A stretch of DNA of 57,728 nt from Chitinophaga pinensis (GTDB lineage: Bacteria; Bacteroidota; Bacteroidia; UKL13-3), in the NCBI GenBank assembly GCA_945898275.1, contig CAMDHZ010000019.1:1-57728 (forward strand), given 5' to 3'. The position numbers and the translations under genes are program-made. Below, in pieces: positions 44,388 to 53,160 of this stretch; within the stretch, counting starts at the first letter, position 1; each line of letters begins with the position of its first letter. Below the pieces are notes generated by a model, which saw nothing but the letters and a program-made list of their open reading frames with translations, had not been told where the DNA came from and did no database searches.

Positions 44388-44883
44388 ATTGCTAGGTATA
44401 GGTTTGTTTGGCTTTGCTGGGTTATTTATCCTGCGCATGGCTAGGGCACAAAATGTGTCGGAGAATGCTTTGTTTACCTTGGTGAATCCGCGTATTCATT
44501 TGGTTAACTTGGGTGGCATTTCTTTTAAAACAGAAATTTCAGTTAACAATCCTACCAGAGATAGCCTTAACCTCACCAAGCCTGTAGTTTCTATTTGGGT
44601 TAACGGAAAGGTGCTGGGCCAATCAGTTGCAGAGAATAAGCAAATTCAAATTAATCCCCTTTCGGTTTCAAAGGTAGATACCATTGAATTGGTATTGCCT
44701 TGGACTGCCCTTTCTAAAGTGGTGGGCAGCATTATCACGCAGGTTCCGGCCCTTATCAATGCCTTTAAAAATAAGAAGCTCAACCAAGCACTTTCATCAC
44801 TGAACCTGCCCTTAGAAATGTCTTTTTCTACTTATGTAAACGGCATCTTTTTTCAATCTCAACCTGAAAAGTTACAAGGATGA
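44380..44883 (+). CDS. LEA-type-2-like membrane-anchored protein
   Basis: 167 residues from MNKLLGIGLFGFAGLFILRM, one N-terminal membrane helix, then a beta-sandwich of the LEA type 2 (WHy) kind: NPRIHLVNLGGISFKTEISV, NNPTRDSLNLTKPVVSIWV and LPLEMSFSTYV. ATG 44374 is an alternative. Overlaps the next gene by 4 bases. In this setting a structural or membrane-associated virion role is inferred. Confidence 0.65.
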   Translation: MNKLLGIGLFGFAGLFILRMARAQNVSENALFTLVNPRIHLVNLGGISFKTEISVNNPTRDSLNLTKPVVSIWVNGKVLGQSVAENKQIQINPLSVSKVDTIELVLPWTALSKVVGSIITQVPALINAFKNKKLNQALSSLNLPLEMSFSTYVNGIFFQSQPEKLQG

Positions 44884-46733
44884 AAGAGCGCTGTTATAAA
44901 CCTACTATACCTGTTGCTAGTGGCTATCGTGCTATAAAGGATGGCAGCCGCTTCAACGCGTATTTTCCTCCGCCAGAGGAACGCGATCGCATCATCATTG
45001 AAGATGGTGAGGTGACCGATACCGTAGAGCTAATGGAGAAAGTTGTTTGGAAATACCTTGACGACACCAAGCGACTGGCTCCATTGCTCAAGCGGGCATC
45101 TTTGGTAGAAACCTGCCAAGCTATTTGGGAGTTTGTTTATTCCTTTATCCAATATAAGCTCGATCAAAAAGGCTTAGAACAGTTGCGCCGCCCTGCTCGC
45201 TCTTGGGCAGAGCGCACTACTGGTGTGGATTGTGACTGCATGAGCATTTTTGTTTCGTCCATTCTTACCAATCTTCAAATCCCTCACAAGTTTCGCATTA
45301 CCCGCTATTCTGCCGATACCTGGCAACATGTTTACGTGATTGTGCCTTTGCCGGATAGCAAAAAGTATTGTGTAATTGATGGGGTTGTTTCTCAATTCAA
45401 TTACGAAAAATCTTTCTCAGACAAATTTGATTATACCATGAACCTAAAAGGAATAAATGTAGCTGTGCTAAGCGGCATTAGCGGAAACGATTTTCATGAT
45501 GCTGTAATGGCAACCTCACTCACTGGTCATGGACTAGGCGATTCTTCTGAACAGCCAAGCTTAGATAAGCTTTATCAAAACCTAGTGGCTACACGCAATG
45601 CAGTGGCGCAAAATCCTAACCTGGTTTCAACTGTAGATGACCCTCAAGCTTTGCTTAGAATGCTCGACTATGCCATTCAGTATTGGTACACAGATAAGCG
45701 TATGGAAGCCTTGGATATTCTGGCCAAAAATGAGCAACAGCTTAACCTTAAAAACGGCCTGCAAACGGTAAATGGTATTGAGCTCGATCCTGATGATTTA
45801 GCCTTAAGTGGTTTAAACATCAAAGGCTTTTTTACCAATGTAAAAACTGCTGTAAAAACCACCACCCAAAAGGTAGGTAACAAAGTGGCAGAGGTAGCCA
45901 AAGCAGCGGTGAAGGCAGTAGTAAAATTCAACCCCCTATCACTTGCAGCTCGTGGAGGTTTTTTGTTGGCGCTTAAACTTAACCTGGGACAAATTGGATC
46001 AAAACTAAAATGGGCTTATGGCTCAAAAGAACAGGCCGCCGCAAAAGGGGTAAATGCAGATACCTGGCAAAAGAGTAAAAATGCCTTAGCTAAAGTAGAG
46101 ACCTTATTTGCCGACAAACTTCAAGGGAATAGAACAGCCTTAAAAAATGCCATTTTAAATGGAAAAGCCGGAAACCTATCAGGTCAGCTTAATGGCCAAG
46201 CCATAGGTGAGTTGGGCGACTTAGGTGAAGTAGCCACGGCAACGGCCATTGCTGCGGCAACTCCTGTAATTATTGCAACCATAAACATCTTAAAAGAAAC
46301 TGGTTTGATGGGCAAAAATGAAAAGGTAGATATAAATGCCTTGCAAGCCCAAGCTTCTGCCGATCCTACTGCCAATTCTGTAGCGGCGCAAATCATGGCC
46401 AATGAAAACAATAGTGCTTTGGTTCAAACAAGTAACATACCTAGCTCAGGAAGTTCGTCTTTGCCATCTGAGGCATATCAATCAGACATACAAACAGCAA
46501 CTAGTGGTACGCAGTCAGGAGGCATTTTAAGTTTCATCAAACAAAATCCCTTACCTGCTGCCCTTGGTGGAGGCCTACTTGCCTTTGGCATTTACCAAAT
46601 GGTGAAGCCCAAACAAAAGGCAAAAGGCTTGTCTGGATATAAAACCAAATCTAAGTCGCCAATTAAAAAATATAAAGCCTACAAAACCAAGCAGAGCGGC
46701 AAAAAGAGCATCAAAACAGTCAAATTATTTTAA
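44880..46733 (+). CDS. Transglutaminase-like protein with C-terminal membrane anchor
   Basis: 617 residues. N-terminal papain/transglutaminase-like domain (about 55-200) with TTGVDCDCMSIFVSSIL (Cys), TWQHVYVIVPL (His) and YCVIDGVV (Asp). Middle region helical, including KFNPLSLAARGGFLLALKLN and ATATAIAAATPVIIATINIL, both hydrophobic. Near the end PLPAALGGGLLAFGIYQMV is a membrane helix, followed by a very basic Lys/Tyr-rich tail. A protease or cross-linking enzyme of a membrane-containing virion would fit; that is inference. Confidence 0.65.
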   Translation: MKERCYKPTIPVASGYRAIKDGSRFNAYFPPPEERDRIIIEDGEVTDTVELMEKVVWKYLDDTKRLAPLLKRASLVETCQAIWEFVYSFIQYKLDQKGLEQLRRPARSWAERTTGVDCDCMSIFVSSILTNLQIPHKFRITRYSADTWQHVYVIVPLPDSKKYCVIDGVVSQFNYEKSFSDKFDYTMNLKGINVAVLSGISGNDFHDAVMATSLTGHGLGDSSEQPSLDKLYQNLVATRNAVAQNPNLVSTVDDPQALLRMLDYAIQYWYTDKRMEALDILAKNEQQLNLKNGLQTVNGIELDPDDLALSGLNIKGFFTNVKTAVKTTTQKVGNKVAEVAKAAVKAVVKFNPLSLAARGGFLLALKLNLGQIGSKLKWAYGSKEQAAAKGVNADTWQKSKNALAKVETLFADKLQGNRTALKNAILNGKAGNLSGQLNGQAIGELGDLGEVATATAIAAATPVIIATINILKETGLMGKNEKVDINALQAQASADPTANSVAAQIMANENNSALVQTSNIPSSGSSSLPSEAYQSDIQTATSGTQSGGILSFIKQNPLPAALGGGLLAFGIYQMVKPKQKAKGLSGYKTKSKSPIKKYKAYKTKQSGKKSIKTVKLF

Positions 46734-46751
46734 ACATAAATACCCAAAAAA

Positions 46752-47252
46752 ATGGCAACCAAAACCAAATCAAAAGCCAAAATCAGTAGCCAAGCTGTAA
46801 TGGATGAACTCAAAACCTTGGCACTGCTTACTGGCGGCGTTGTAATTGGCTCAGCCGGTGGCAAAATAATCGACAAAATGTTAAAGGTTGATCCAAATGC
46901 ATCTGGCTTTAATGCAAAAGCATTTGCCCGACCAATATTATTGGTAAGTGCGGGAACAGCAGCAAACCTGCTGATGAAAAACCCAAACATCAAAATGCTA
47001 GGTGTTGGCGTTGGCGCAGCTGGTGTACTCTCTGGTGTAAAACTGGTAATGAAAAAGGATCTTCTTGCTGGCTTAGCAGATTTTAGCTTCAACGGCATGG
47101 AAGGCTTATTGGGAAATCCTACCGTTTACCGCGACCCGATTAACCTAAGTGTTGACCGCTACAATCCAGATTTACCAGCACTTGCCGCAAGTGATGAATA
47201 CTCCAATTCTGGAGACCTGGAAGGCTCACCAGCCGTATTTGAAATTATCTAA
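46752..47252 (+). CDS. Hydrophobic protein, probable membrane component
   Basis: 166 residues. A basic start, then three hydrophobic Gly/Ala-rich stretches (about 24-42, 60-78, 82-100), and a hydrophilic C-terminal tail with NPTVYRDPINLSVDRYNPDL. No family recognised. Located between the transglutaminase-like protein and the candidate capsid genes. Confidence 0.6.
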   Translation: MATKTKSKAKISSQAVMDELKTLALLTGGVVIGSAGGKIIDKMLKVDPNASGFNAKAFARPILLVSAGTAANLLMKNPNIKMLGVGVGAAGVLSGVKLVMKKDLLAGLADFSFNGMEGLLGNPTVYRDPINLSVDRYNPDLPALAASDEYSNSGDLEGSPAVFEII

Positions 47253-47279
47253 TTCTTAACCCATAATCAACATTATACT

Positions 47280-47984
47280 ATGCCAACCTTAGGACAAATT
47301 GAAGCCAGCGAATACAACTTGCTTGGCGCTATGTCGGAAGACGATTTCTTGGAAGCACTTAGCTTGAGTGGTCCAGCCGACAAGAAAAAACTGTTTCGCA
47401 AGATTCAAAACCAAACCAAGGCCACCACAGCAGCCACCAGCTCACGCTCTCGTGCTGAGTTTGAAAAGCGCATTGCCATGCTACCAAAAGAAATTCAGCA
47501 AGGCCTAGCAAACCAAAGTTTGCAGGCTGTTGATACGGCCTACTATGTTGCGCGTGCCATTGGCGGCTCTAAAGTAATCAAGATGTTTAAGGACGACGAC
47601 AACAAGGTAGTTGGCCAATCTAACATCTCTAGTGGTAAGCTCGAAAAAGGCAACTACTTCTTGCTCTATGGCATCACCTTGTTAGGTGCTGTTGGAGAAG
47701 CCGCAGACAATCCAGGAACGGTTAACTATGACATTATCCCCGATTATGTGCGCAATGGTGAATTTGAGTTCAAAGCCAACGGAACCGTTCTTGTCCCTAA
47801 TACTTCTTGTGAGGTATTTCAAACAGAAGGAAAAGACAACTTCAAAGGCTTGTTTGTATTGGATAATCCTAAGATTATTCGCGATCAGCAATCCATAGAA
47901 TTTAACTTGGAGTGGGCAGCCAATGCTCCTGAGAATTCTTTCTTAAAAGTAATCTTAAGAGGTACCGCAGTTATCAAGGCTTAA
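47280..47984 (+). CDS. Beta-rich protein, candidate major capsid protein
   Basis: 234 residues. N-terminal helical arm (1-95) and a beta-rich C-terminal domain (about 108-234: KGNYFLLYGITLLGAVG, NGEFEFKANGTVLVPNTSCE, DQQSIEFNLEWAANAPENSF, LKVILRGTAVI). Strand spacing is compatible with a jelly roll. No database family recognised; HK97-type capsid features are absent. Its central place in the operon and lack of membrane segments make it the best candidate for the main shell protein. Confidence 0.45.
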   Translation: MPTLGQIEASEYNLLGAMSEDDFLEALSLSGPADKKKLFRKIQNQTKATTAATSSRSRAEFEKRIAMLPKEIQQGLANQSLQAVDTAYYVARAIGGSKVIKMFKDDDNKVVGQSNISSGKLEKGNYFLLYGITLLGAVGEAADNPGTVNYDIIPDYVRNGEFEFKANGTVLVPNTSCEVFQTEGKDNFKGLFVLDNPKIIRDQQSIEFNLEWAANAPENSFLKVILRGTAVIKA

Positions 47985-48004
47985 CCCATTTACCATAGCA
48001 ACCC

Positions 48005-48403
48005 ATGAAAAAGCACAAGTTTCAGCAAATCAGAGTAACCGTGAATAGTCCGGGAGAAGCGCTAAGAATCACCGCACAAACAGATAAGCAATATGCCCGC
48101 ATTAGAGGCATTTATGTATCGCTGCCACAGGAAAGTCTGATTGCTGGAACCATGCTTGGCTTAAAGGTAAACAACCAAGAGATATTTGAAGACCTGCATG
48201 AGGTTAAACTGCTTACCAGTGGAAACCAGGTTGCCCCCAATCAAAAGTTTTTCCTGTTTGAAGAACACTTGGATGCAGCTGGCAGTGCCATTGAGGGTAG
48301 ATTAACCGATGGTGCAGCACTTGAAACGGTTCCTGGCGATTTAACACCAGAAGGCTATCCCTACGAGGCGAAAATTTATTTGTGGCTTAGCAACGAGAAT
48401 TGA
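48005..48403 (+). CDS. Small beta-rich protein, candidate capsid protein (paralogue A)
   Basis: 132 residues, soluble and beta-rich: RVTVNSPGEALRITAQTDKQ, YARIRGIYVSLPQ, LGLKVNNQEIF, and the end PYEAKIYLWLSNEN. By eye it aligns with the next gene's product over most of its length, suggesting duplication. A single-jelly-roll capsid protein is one possibility; unproven. Confidence 0.45.
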   Translation: MKKHKFQQIRVTVNSPGEALRITAQTDKQYARIRGIYVSLPQESLIAGTMLGLKVNNQEIFEDLHEVKLLTSGNQVAPNQKFFLFEEHLDAAGSAIEGRLTDGAALETVPGDLTPEGYPYEAKIYLWLSNEN

Positions 48404-48407
48404 GATA

Positions 48408-48872
48408 ATGGCATATATAAGCTATCATATCTTGCAACTAAAGGTTGAGTCTAGTGGTCAAACCATACACATCAATCACAAAATACCTGCTTACCTTAAA
48501 AGGTGTACAGGCTTTTTAGTAAAGCATACCAAGGGACTAAAGCCCAATGCGCATCTTCCAGAAATAGGTTGGTTAAACCTGCAATTTAACAACCTAAACG
48601 AAAATGCCATTGCTGCTGTAGTTGCTTGTCCTGCTCACTTAGAAGTGAATGATTGTTATGATTTCCAAACCCTAGATATACAATTAAAACCAGGTGCACT
48701 GCTATGTGGTATTTATACAGATACCACACCTATAAGCAGTTTTTCTCCATACCATATTAGTGTCTATCTCAGGTGCACTTCACTTGAAAAAGATGCCTAC
48801 AACACTAATCCTAATGCCGATAAAGAACAGCCTTATTCAGATAGTTTTTATCAGGAGGATAAGCTATGCTAG
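48408..48872 (+). CDS. Small beta-rich protein, candidate capsid protein (paralogue B)
   Basis: 154 residues: QLKVESSGQTIHINHKIPAY, LKRCTGFLVKHTKG, LNLQFNNLNE, and SPYHISVYLRCTS near the end correspond to segments in the same order in paralogue A. No membrane segment. Overlaps the next gene by 7 bases. Confidence 0.45.
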   Translation: MAYISYHILQLKVESSGQTIHINHKIPAYLKRCTGFLVKHTKGLKPNAHLPEIGWLNLQFNNLNENAIAAVVACPAHLEVNDCYDFQTLDIQLKPGALLCGIYTDTTPISSFSPYHISVYLRCTSLEKDAYNTNPNADKEQPYSDSFYQEDKLC

Positions 48873-49186
48873 AAGCCATTTCTTATATAAAAGAGCAATT
48901 GGCTCAAAGAGGAATTCCCATAGCCTTACATCGTTTTAAAAAGGTTGTTACACGAAGTGGGCAAAATAGGTACGAAGTACCCGCCTATAATGAATTGCTT
49001 TTCCTAACCAATGCGCCAGAATTGCCACTTAGAACCAAAATTATCTCTGATACCAATATCATAGAAATTGGCCCGGAACATGCATACTCAGAAAGTCTCG
49101 AAGAATTTAGTGGACTTGTTGCCATTGTGTTACCAAATAACCTAACAGTTTACCCAGTACTGGAATTTATTCAAATCATACTCTAA
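48866..49186 (+). CDS. Small protein of unknown function in the structural operon
   Basis: 106 residues. Helical start (MLEAISYIKEQLAQRGIPIA) then a beta-rich part (NELLFLTNAPELPLRTKIIS, GLVAIVLPNNLTVYPVLEFI). Family not recognised. Overlaps the gene before it and is followed by a GTG start 2 bases after its stop. Confidence 0.55.
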   Translation: MLEAISYIKEQLAQRGIPIALHRFKKVVTRSGQNRYEVPAYNELLFLTNAPELPLRTKIISDTNIIEIGPEHAYSESLEEFSGLVAIVLPNNLTVYPVLEFIQIIL

Positions 49187-49187
49187 C

Positions 49188-49979
49188 GTGAACAAGCGAA
49201 AAATATACAATGTAACATCTGCCTGCGCAAAGTTGATAAAGACTTTTGCCAAGCAAGGACATACCCATGTAGTTTTTAATGCCTTGTTTTATAGAAATGG
49301 CAAAAAGCTTAATAGCATTGAAAATGCTGCCATTGCCAATTTCTCACCCTTGGTCATTAGTTATGATAAATCAGAAAATCCAGATAAGGTAAAAATTGAG
49401 TTTAAGTCGGCAGACGACAATATTCTAATTTGGTCAAAGGTGTTCGAATTTCATGATGCCGACTCTGAGCTACCAAAAACCCTTGCCGGATTTAACGGCT
49501 TAGGCGAGGCAGAAGTAAACGATTTGGTTCAGCGCAAATTCTCTGAAATGGAGCGCAGCAAAGAACTAGAACGCTTAAGTGCAGAGCTTACCAAATCCCA
49601 AGCACTAAATGAGGAATTGCAATACCAGGTATCTGATATGCAAGCCAGCCTCGATGCCAAAAAGCAAATAGAATACTACTCTTCAGTAATTGGAATGGCA
49701 CTACCAGGGCTTGCTAAATTCTTTACAGGAACACCAGTGGGCAGTGCGATTAACTTCTTATCTGGAGTTGAGGAAGCTACCCAGTTAGATGCCGGAAAAG
49801 AGAAAGACCCGAACCAAAGAGAAGCCATTTTAGAGCTCATTCAAACCTTTTGCAAAAGCCTATCCAATCAAGAGTTGGGCACCATGTATTTGTTGCTTAG
49901 CGAAATTGAAAAAGATAAAGCCGTTCTCAAAACCATTCTTGATCTCATCACTCAAAACAATCCTTCACCTCAATCTTAA
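49188..49979 (+). CDS. Coiled-coil protein with hydrophobic segment (GTG start)
   Basis: 263 residues. An N-terminal mixed domain (1-115), a coiled coil (about 120-165: MERSKELERLSAELTKSQAL), a hydrophobic stretch (VIGMALPGLAKFFTGTPVGS), and a helical C-terminus. GTG is used because no ATG lies nearby and the spacing to the previous stop is 1 base. No family recognised; probable structural or membrane-associated role. Confidence 0.6.
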   Translation: MNKRKIYNVTSACAKLIKTFAKQGHTHVVFNALFYRNGKKLNSIENAAIANFSPLVISYDKSENPDKVKIEFKSADDNILIWSKVFEFHDADSELPKTLAGFNGLGEAEVNDLVQRKFSEMERSKELERLSAELTKSQALNEELQYQVSDMQASLDAKKQIEYYSSVIGMALPGLAKFFTGTPVGSAINFLSGVEEATQLDAGKEKDPNQREAILELIQTFCKSLSNQELGTMYLLLSEIEKDKAVLKTILDLITQNNPSPQS

Positions 49980-49985
49980 ACCTTT

Positions 49986-50198
49986 ATGTTTCCATCCTTA
50001 AGACCAGGCAAGAAAGCCGAAGCAAAATCGGTTCAAATAAAAATACACCCTCATGATGCCTTAGAAGAGCGCATCATTAGCGAATCTCTGCAAAAAATAG
50101 CAGATGAATTTAACGCCAAAGAACTTCAAATCATGATGAAGAAGCTGGAGTCTTTTGATAACAGACTAAAGCTTCGCGCCTACCTAACTATCAGATAA
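49986..50198 (+). CDS. Small charged protein of unknown function
   Basis: 70 residues, helical, Lys/Glu-rich (LEERIISESLQKIADEFNAK, ELQIMMKKLESFDNRLKL). No family recognised. Spaced 6 and 7 bases from its neighbours, so part of the same transcript. Confidence 0.55.
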   Translation: MFPSLRPGKKAEAKSVQIKIHPHDALEERIISESLQKIADEFNAKELQIMMKKLESFDNRLKLRAYLTIR

Positions 50199-50205
50199 TA
50201 CAATC

Positions 50206-51258
50206 ATGCCTAATAATACTTCCACCTTTGAACAACATGTAGGTCTCAATCCAGCTAAGATTGTTAACGGCATTCTTGTGATTGGAGGGGTAATTATTAC
50301 CTATAGTCTGGCTAAAAAATTATTGCTAGATTTTAAAAAGAACAGCACCCAAAACCAAGTAGATGATAGCCCAACAGCACGCCAGGCTATTGGTCTTCGC
50401 TCTGCCATCAACCCTTCCGGTATATCTTGGCTAAAGAGTATTGATACCACAACTGTTTCTGTAGTTTTTGAAACAGCAAAATCAATCACCAATCTTGACC
50501 AGGTGGCTAAGGATTATGCCAACCTTTTTGAAGATAATTTGCTAGATGATCTTCAAAGCGAATTAAGCGCCTCAGAATATCAAACCTTCTTATCCATTAT
50601 TGCTGCAAATCCTAAAAAGCAAACAGATAAAGGCAATAGTCCGGCAGTTGAATATGCCAAAGCAAGCAGTTTAGTAGTTGCAAAAAAGCCTGTTACACTT
50701 AGAAGTACGCCAGATGCCTCTAACCATGGCGCTTTCTATGAGCAGTTCTCAGAAAAAAATAGCATAAGAATTGCCAAAGCTGGTGAGTTTTTAGGGTATG
50801 CAACAGGCAGGCAGCAATACGACCAAAAGAACAATGTGAAGTTCATTGAAGTGGCCTATGTTATCAATGCAGTTAAGGCCCCTAGTGCGTATAAAGATAA
50901 GAACAAAGCCAGAGTAAGCTTTTGGGTTTCCAGCTCCATTGATTTTGTGGACATATTCCCCTTCTACAAAAACATGTACGATGCCTATCCGGCCACCATT
51001 CCCTTTACTGCATGGATGAAACCACAAGACTTTTTTACTCTTAAAGGTTTGTCAACACCTATGCTGTTAACCATCCGTAAAGCGCCCATTCTTAATGAGC
51101 AGCTTATCATGATTGACATAGCAAATGTCAATTCCTTACTAGGTGAACCTGTATTGAGTTTAACCACTAATAAAGGAGAGTTTACCCAATTTAAAACCGT
51201 TGACAATACCCTGCTTTGGGTAGAAAAAAAATACACTACAATACTTTTAAACGCATGA
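50206..51258 (+). CDS. N-terminally membrane-anchored protein with SH3-like part
   Basis: 350 residues. A membrane helix at about 19-38 (IVNGILVIGGVIITYSLAKK), a helical region with LFEDNLLDDLQSELSASEYQ, then a beta-rich segment (about 155-260: KKPVTLRSTPDASNH, GEFLGYATGRQQYDQKNNVK, KARVSFWVSSSID) that looks SH3-like, and a further beta-rich C-terminus. Probably attached to a virion or host membrane with its bulk outside. Overlaps the lysin gene by 4 bases. Confidence 0.6.
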   Translation: MPNNTSTFEQHVGLNPAKIVNGILVIGGVIITYSLAKKLLLDFKKNSTQNQVDDSPTARQAIGLRSAINPSGISWLKSIDTTTVSVVFETAKSITNLDQVAKDYANLFEDNLLDDLQSELSASEYQTFLSIIAANPKKQTDKGNSPAVEYAKASSLVVAKKPVTLRSTPDASNHGAFYEQFSEKNSIRIAKAGEFLGYATGRQQYDQKNNVKFIEVAYVINAVKAPSAYKDKNKARVSFWVSSSIDFVDIFPFYKNMYDAYPATIPFTAWMKPQDFFTLKGLSTPMLLTIRKAPILNEQLIMIDIANVNSLLGEPVLSLTTNKGEFTQFKTVDNTLLWVEKKYTTILLNA

Positions 51259-51743
51259 GTACAAAAACAGAACTATACGTAACAACTTATTATGAGCTTG
51301 CCAAAAAAGCTGGCGAAAAGTTTGGGATCGACCCATTAATCATATTATCACAAGGCGCATTTGAAAGTGCTTGGGGGACCTCCACCCTAGCCAAAAAGCA
51401 CAACAACTTTTTTGGTATTACTGCGGCTGGAAAGGTAAATGACTTTTGGAAGGGAGCCTCTGTAAAAGCCAATCCAAAGTACAACTTAGTATTTAGGGTT
51501 TATGCCAATGCCCAAGATAGTTTCTATGATTTTGCCAGGCTTATTGCCACAAGCTATAAGTCAGCCAAAGCTGCTGGAACAGATTACAAACTTTATGCCC
51601 AGCGCATATCACAAAGCCCTTATATATCCGAGAAAAATGGAGACGATAGGAACGCGTACATGAAAGGAATCATCTCCATTTATGAAAACATTCTATCCAT
51701 CGCTAAAAAAAAAGTATTCCTACCAAATCCTCCCTTGGCTTAG
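51255..51743 (+). CDS. Glucosaminidase-type peptidoglycan hydrolase (frame 0 product)
   Basis: 162 residues from MSTKTELYVTTYYELAKKAG. ILSQGAFESAWGTSTLAKK, HNNFFGITAAGK and YANAQDSFYDFARLI are hallmarks of the glucosaminidase/GH73 family, with the catalytic Glu in AFESAWG. The start at 51255 overlaps the previous stop (ATGA); the longer frame from 51216 is not used. After a run of nine A (51705-51713) the frame ends in VFLPNPPLA*, while the -1 frame continues into a membrane helix (separate entry). Confidence 0.8.
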   Translation: MSTKTELYVTTYYELAKKAGEKFGIDPLIILSQGAFESAWGTSTLAKKHNNFFGITAAGKVNDFWKGASVKANPKYNLVFRVYANAQDSFYDFARLIATSYKSAKAAGTDYKLYAQRISQSPYISEKNGDDRNAYMKGIISIYENILSIAKKKVFLPNPPLA

Positions 51744-51808
51744 GCGGTGCGCTGCTATTGCTTTGGGGAGGCAGGTACTTGTATCTCAAACTTTTTAAAC
51801 AAAAATAA
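51705..51808 (+). other. A9 slippery site and -1 frame membrane-anchor extension of the glucosaminidase
   Basis: If one A of the run at 51705-51713 is read twice (or one A is added by polymerase slippage), translation continues as SIPTKSSLGLGGALLLLWGG then RYLYLKLFKQK, a membrane helix with a basic tail. It stops at TAA 51806-51808, directly against the ATG of the next gene at 51809. The frame 0 stop would instead leave a 65-base gap in an otherwise packed operon. Could also be a homopolymer sequencing error or a recent indel. Confidence 0.7.
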
Positions 51809-52228
51809 ATGCTATTTAAACTTACCAATATCCGCACTAGGGTTCAAAAAACCTTTTCATTAAAAGACCTTCTTAGTCTTTTAGGTGATAGGATTAATGA
51901 TGAAATACGTTTTGGCAAGGAGCGCTATAAAATAAGCACCATTCAAGAAATCTATGGAAGCCAAAACGACACTACCAGCTTGATTTGGAAACCAGAATGG
52001 ATAAAGGTAAACCTCACCGTAAGCGCCAGTGGCCAAGCTCAGTTTCGATTTGAACCAAACGCCGATGATCCAGAGGGATTATTCTTGGTAGTTAATGGCG
52101 CCTTATTCGACCATGGCTCTCACAGTGCCTTTCATGTAGAGGAAGGCGTGCTTTACTGGCATGGTAGATTTAAGCTTGAACCCACCGATGTGGTATATGT
52201 AAAATACTTAACACTAACCCATAATTAA
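51809..52228 (+). CDS. Small beta-rich protein of unknown function, next to fibre gene
   Basis: 139 residues, no membrane segment. KERYKISTIQEIYGSQN then beta-rich ASGQAQFRFEPNADDPEGLF, VLYWHGRFKLEPTDVVYVKY. The C-terminal part resembles small receptor-binding or fibre-tip domains found near phage fibres, and partly echoes the end of the next protein (VNG, then a terminal beta strand). Family not recognised. Confidence 0.5.
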   Translation: MLFKLTNIRTRVQKTFSLKDLLSLLGDRINDEIRFGKERYKISTIQEIYGSQNDTTSLIWKPEWIKVNLTVSASGQAQFRFEPNADDPEGLFLVVNGALFDHGSHSAFHVEEGVLYWHGRFKLEPTDVVYVKYLTLTHN

Positions 52229-52233
52229 ATTAT

Positions 52234-53151
52234 ATGAGTGAACTTTTAAAAATCAAACAGGTTGACCAGTTAACACAAACACTGGCACAAAAAGCCTTAG
52301 ACTCAGAAGTAGTTAAAAAGGCCAACAATTTATCAGATGTAAATGCTATCACAGCAAGAGCAAACCTCAATTTGTATTCAAAAACAGAGGTAGACAACTT
52401 GGTGATAGGCGCAAGAAATGCCTTCAACGTAGCCGATATTGCTGCTAGAGCAGCTTTAACAGGCTTAAAGGTTACAGACCGTGTGTTTGTAAATGACGAT
52501 GGCGACACCAAATGGGCCTTGTACATTGTAACCGCTGTTACTACAGGTACTGGTGCAACTTCTACCTTTAAAAAGATTGCCGATGAAGATTTGTTTACAA
52601 ATGCCTTAAGTGCAGCGGCTGTTAAAGCAGCATATGAAAGCAATGCCGACACATTTGCCTTCAATGGAGTTTACAAAGGTAAGCTAGACAAGATTACCAT
52701 TGCCAACAATATTGACTTGGATCTTGTAAGGACAAATGCAAGTAATGCCTTAACAAATGCCGCCGCCGCTCAATCTACTGCTAATACGGCAAACACCGCA
52801 GCAGGTGCAGCGCAAACTTCGGCAAACAATGCCAACACAGCAGCCTCTGCCGCTCAAACAACGGCAAACAATGCAGCTACAGCTGCTGCCGCTGCTCAAG
52901 CAACAGCCAATGCCAAAGAGGATGCCTTTATTCAGGTAACAGAAAACTTTACTGGTTTAACTGGCGCTGCAAACGTAGATATTCCAATTACCTTGGGTCA
53001 AACCCTAAAAGGAGGTTTTGCAACCATGGTTTATGTAAATGGACTACGTGTTAAAACCATTAATGCCACCCAAGGAGCCAATGCCATTACCTTTAAAGTG
53101 CCTTATGCCATTGAGACTTCTGATGACATTATGGTAAGCTATACTTATTAA
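52234..53151 (+). CDS. Fibre/spike-like protein
   Basis: 305 residues. NNLSDVNAITARANLNLYSK near residue 31 is typical of phage fibre N-terminal repeats, and residues about 165-230 are an Ala/Asn/Thr-rich low-complexity heptad shaft (QTTANNAATAAAAAQATANA). The C-terminus (about 235-305) is a beta-rich tip (VDIPITLGQTLKGG, FATMVYVNGLRVKTI, DDIMVSYTY). It probably trimerises and binds the host. Confidence 0.72.
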   Translation: MSELLKIKQVDQLTQTLAQKALDSEVVKKANNLSDVNAITARANLNLYSKTEVDNLVIGARNAFNVADIAARAALTGLKVTDRVFVNDDGDTKWALYIVTAVTTGTGATSTFKKIADEDLFTNALSAAAVKAAYESNADTFAFNGVYKGKLDKITIANNIDLDLVRTNASNALTNAAAAQSTANTANTAAGAAQTSANNANTAASAAQTTANNAATAAAAAQATANAKEDAFIQVTENFTGLTGAANVDIPITLGQTLKGGFATMVYVNGLRVKTINATQGANAITFKVPYAIETSDDIMVSYTY

Positions 53152-53160
53152 TACTTGTAA

